From positions 1 to 36,944 of the forward strand of contig JASHRF010000011.1 of assembly GCA_030037545.1 (NCBI GenBank): a stretch of 36,944 nucleotides of DNA. Direction: 5' to 3'. Both the position numbers and the translations under genes were made by a program. Source of the stretch: Acidobacteriaceae bacterium (GTDB lineage Bacteria > Acidobacteriota > Terriglobia > Terriglobales > Acidobacteriaceae). This document shows positions 36,486-36,944 of the stretch, piece after piece. How positions within the stretch are numbered: the stretch's first letter is position 1; each line of letters begins with the position of its first letter. The notes below the pieces were generated by a model. It was given only the letters and a program-made list of their open reading frames with translations. It made no database searches and was not told the origin of the DNA.

Positions 36486-36944
36486 ACGAACCCGGCGATT
36501 CTTCGAGAGAGCCTTCGACAGCGCCCGTGGCCGGGTCCTTGGCCGCGCTGACCGATTCCGGCCTCGAGGCCCTGCTCCACCGGGCCATGCGCATTACGCT
36601 CATCATCGGCCTGTTGGGCGCCCTGGCGGTTTGGAAGTCTTCAGGCTGGCGCAACGCCGCCATGCTTGCCACCGGAGCCCTGATCTCGGCAGCCAGCATT
36701 CTGGAATGGCGTCAGCTGATCCGGTTCCTCAATTTCCATTTAGATCGGGCCAAATTGGATCAGAAACAGACGCCGCGCGGCGCCGGCGTGGCTATCCTCT
36801 TTTTCTTCCTGCGTCTGGCCATCTTTGCAGGGGCCATTTATGGTAGCCTGAAATGTTTCCACGGTTCCGTGGTAGCGCTCCTGTGCGGCCTGGGTTTAGC
36901 GCTTCTGTCCATCGTTTGGGAGGCGCTGCGGCTGCTGCGAAACT
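36482..36944 (+). CDS. atpI: ATP synthase subunit I-like membrane protein, 3' partial
   Basis: ATG at 36482 overlaps the atpZ stop; the frame is open to the window edge (154 codons), so the C-terminus is missing or nearly so. Four membrane segments follow a short polar N-terminus (MNEPGDSSREPSTAP): MRITLIIGLLGALAVW, AAMLATGALISAASILEW, GVAILFFFLRLAIFAGAIYG and VALLCGLGLALLSIVWEAL. Four helices, position after atpZ and the expected following atpB fit AtpI, the c-ring assembly factor of F-type ATP synthase. Sequence conservation in AtpI is low, so the name rests partly on context. Confidence 0.7.
   Translation, partial: MNEPGDSSREPSTAPVAGSLAALTDSGLEALLHRAMRITLIIGLLGALAVWKSSGWRNAAMLATGALISAASILEWRQLIRFLNFHLDRAKLDQKQTPRGAGVAILFFFLRLAIFAGAIYGSLKCFHGSVVALLCGLGLALLSIVWEALRLLRN

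Overview
The window is about 37 kb of GC-rich bacterial chromosome, most likely from an acidobacterium (Acidobacteriota, Terriglobia-like). This is inferred from a combination of features: a choice-of-anchor D repeat protein, a DUF4252 protein, Tat-exported sugar epimerases and oxidoreductases, a pyruvoyl-type arginine decarboxylase, many TTG starts and abundant REP-like intergenic repeats. No single feature proves the phylum. No rRNA, tRNA, CRISPR array or prophage was seen.

Layout. 1-2511 is the 3' part of a large surface protein. 2678-4516 encodes GatC and GatA of the tRNA amidotransferase, facing a second amidase (4553-5881, minus). 6095-6320 holds a small MITE-like element abutting a relic of a carboxypeptidase-regulatory-like/TonB-receptor gene, followed by a DUF2165 membrane protein. 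7130-14129 is a carbohydrate-acid block: on the minus strand two TIM-barrel epimerases and a Gfo/Idh/MocA oxidoreductase, and divergently a YjhG-type aldonate (xylonate) dehydratase with an ACS-family MFS transporter. phoU follows. 15091-18657 (minus) holds icd, a VOC protein, mdh and a DUF4252 protein. 18904-22558 carries a complete route from arginine to putrescine (pyruvoyl arginine decarboxylase, N-carbamoylputrescine amidase, agmatine deiminase) overlapping tadA. 22620-23784 holds a small double zinc-module protein, a DUF985 cupin and a glutaredoxin. 23924-27062 is purB, a small unknown gene and ubiX, interrupted by an IS200/RAYT-type element. 27128-29968 is a methionine pair, metY-metX, behind a leader that looks like a Met/Cys attenuator. 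A secreted TPR-like protein follows. On the minus strand come lysS, a four-helix-bundle protein and a YmdB-type phosphodiesterase. A SIMPL protein and the start of the ATP synthase operon (atpZ, atpI) close the window.

Three non-gene signals stand out. (1) At least fourteen gene borders carry degenerate tandem repeats with a strict 7-nt period but different sequence at each site; in several places they supply the stop codon, Shine-Dalgarno or start codon of the flanking genes. (2) metY is preceded by a consensus promoter, a 25-codon ORF ending MAMCMPWGTRPCGP and a terminator-like hairpin, the layout of ribosome-mediated attenuation. (3) The RAYT element has three short modules in mirrored order on its two sides, and it lies between two copies of the ubiX 5' end that differ only at synonymous positions.
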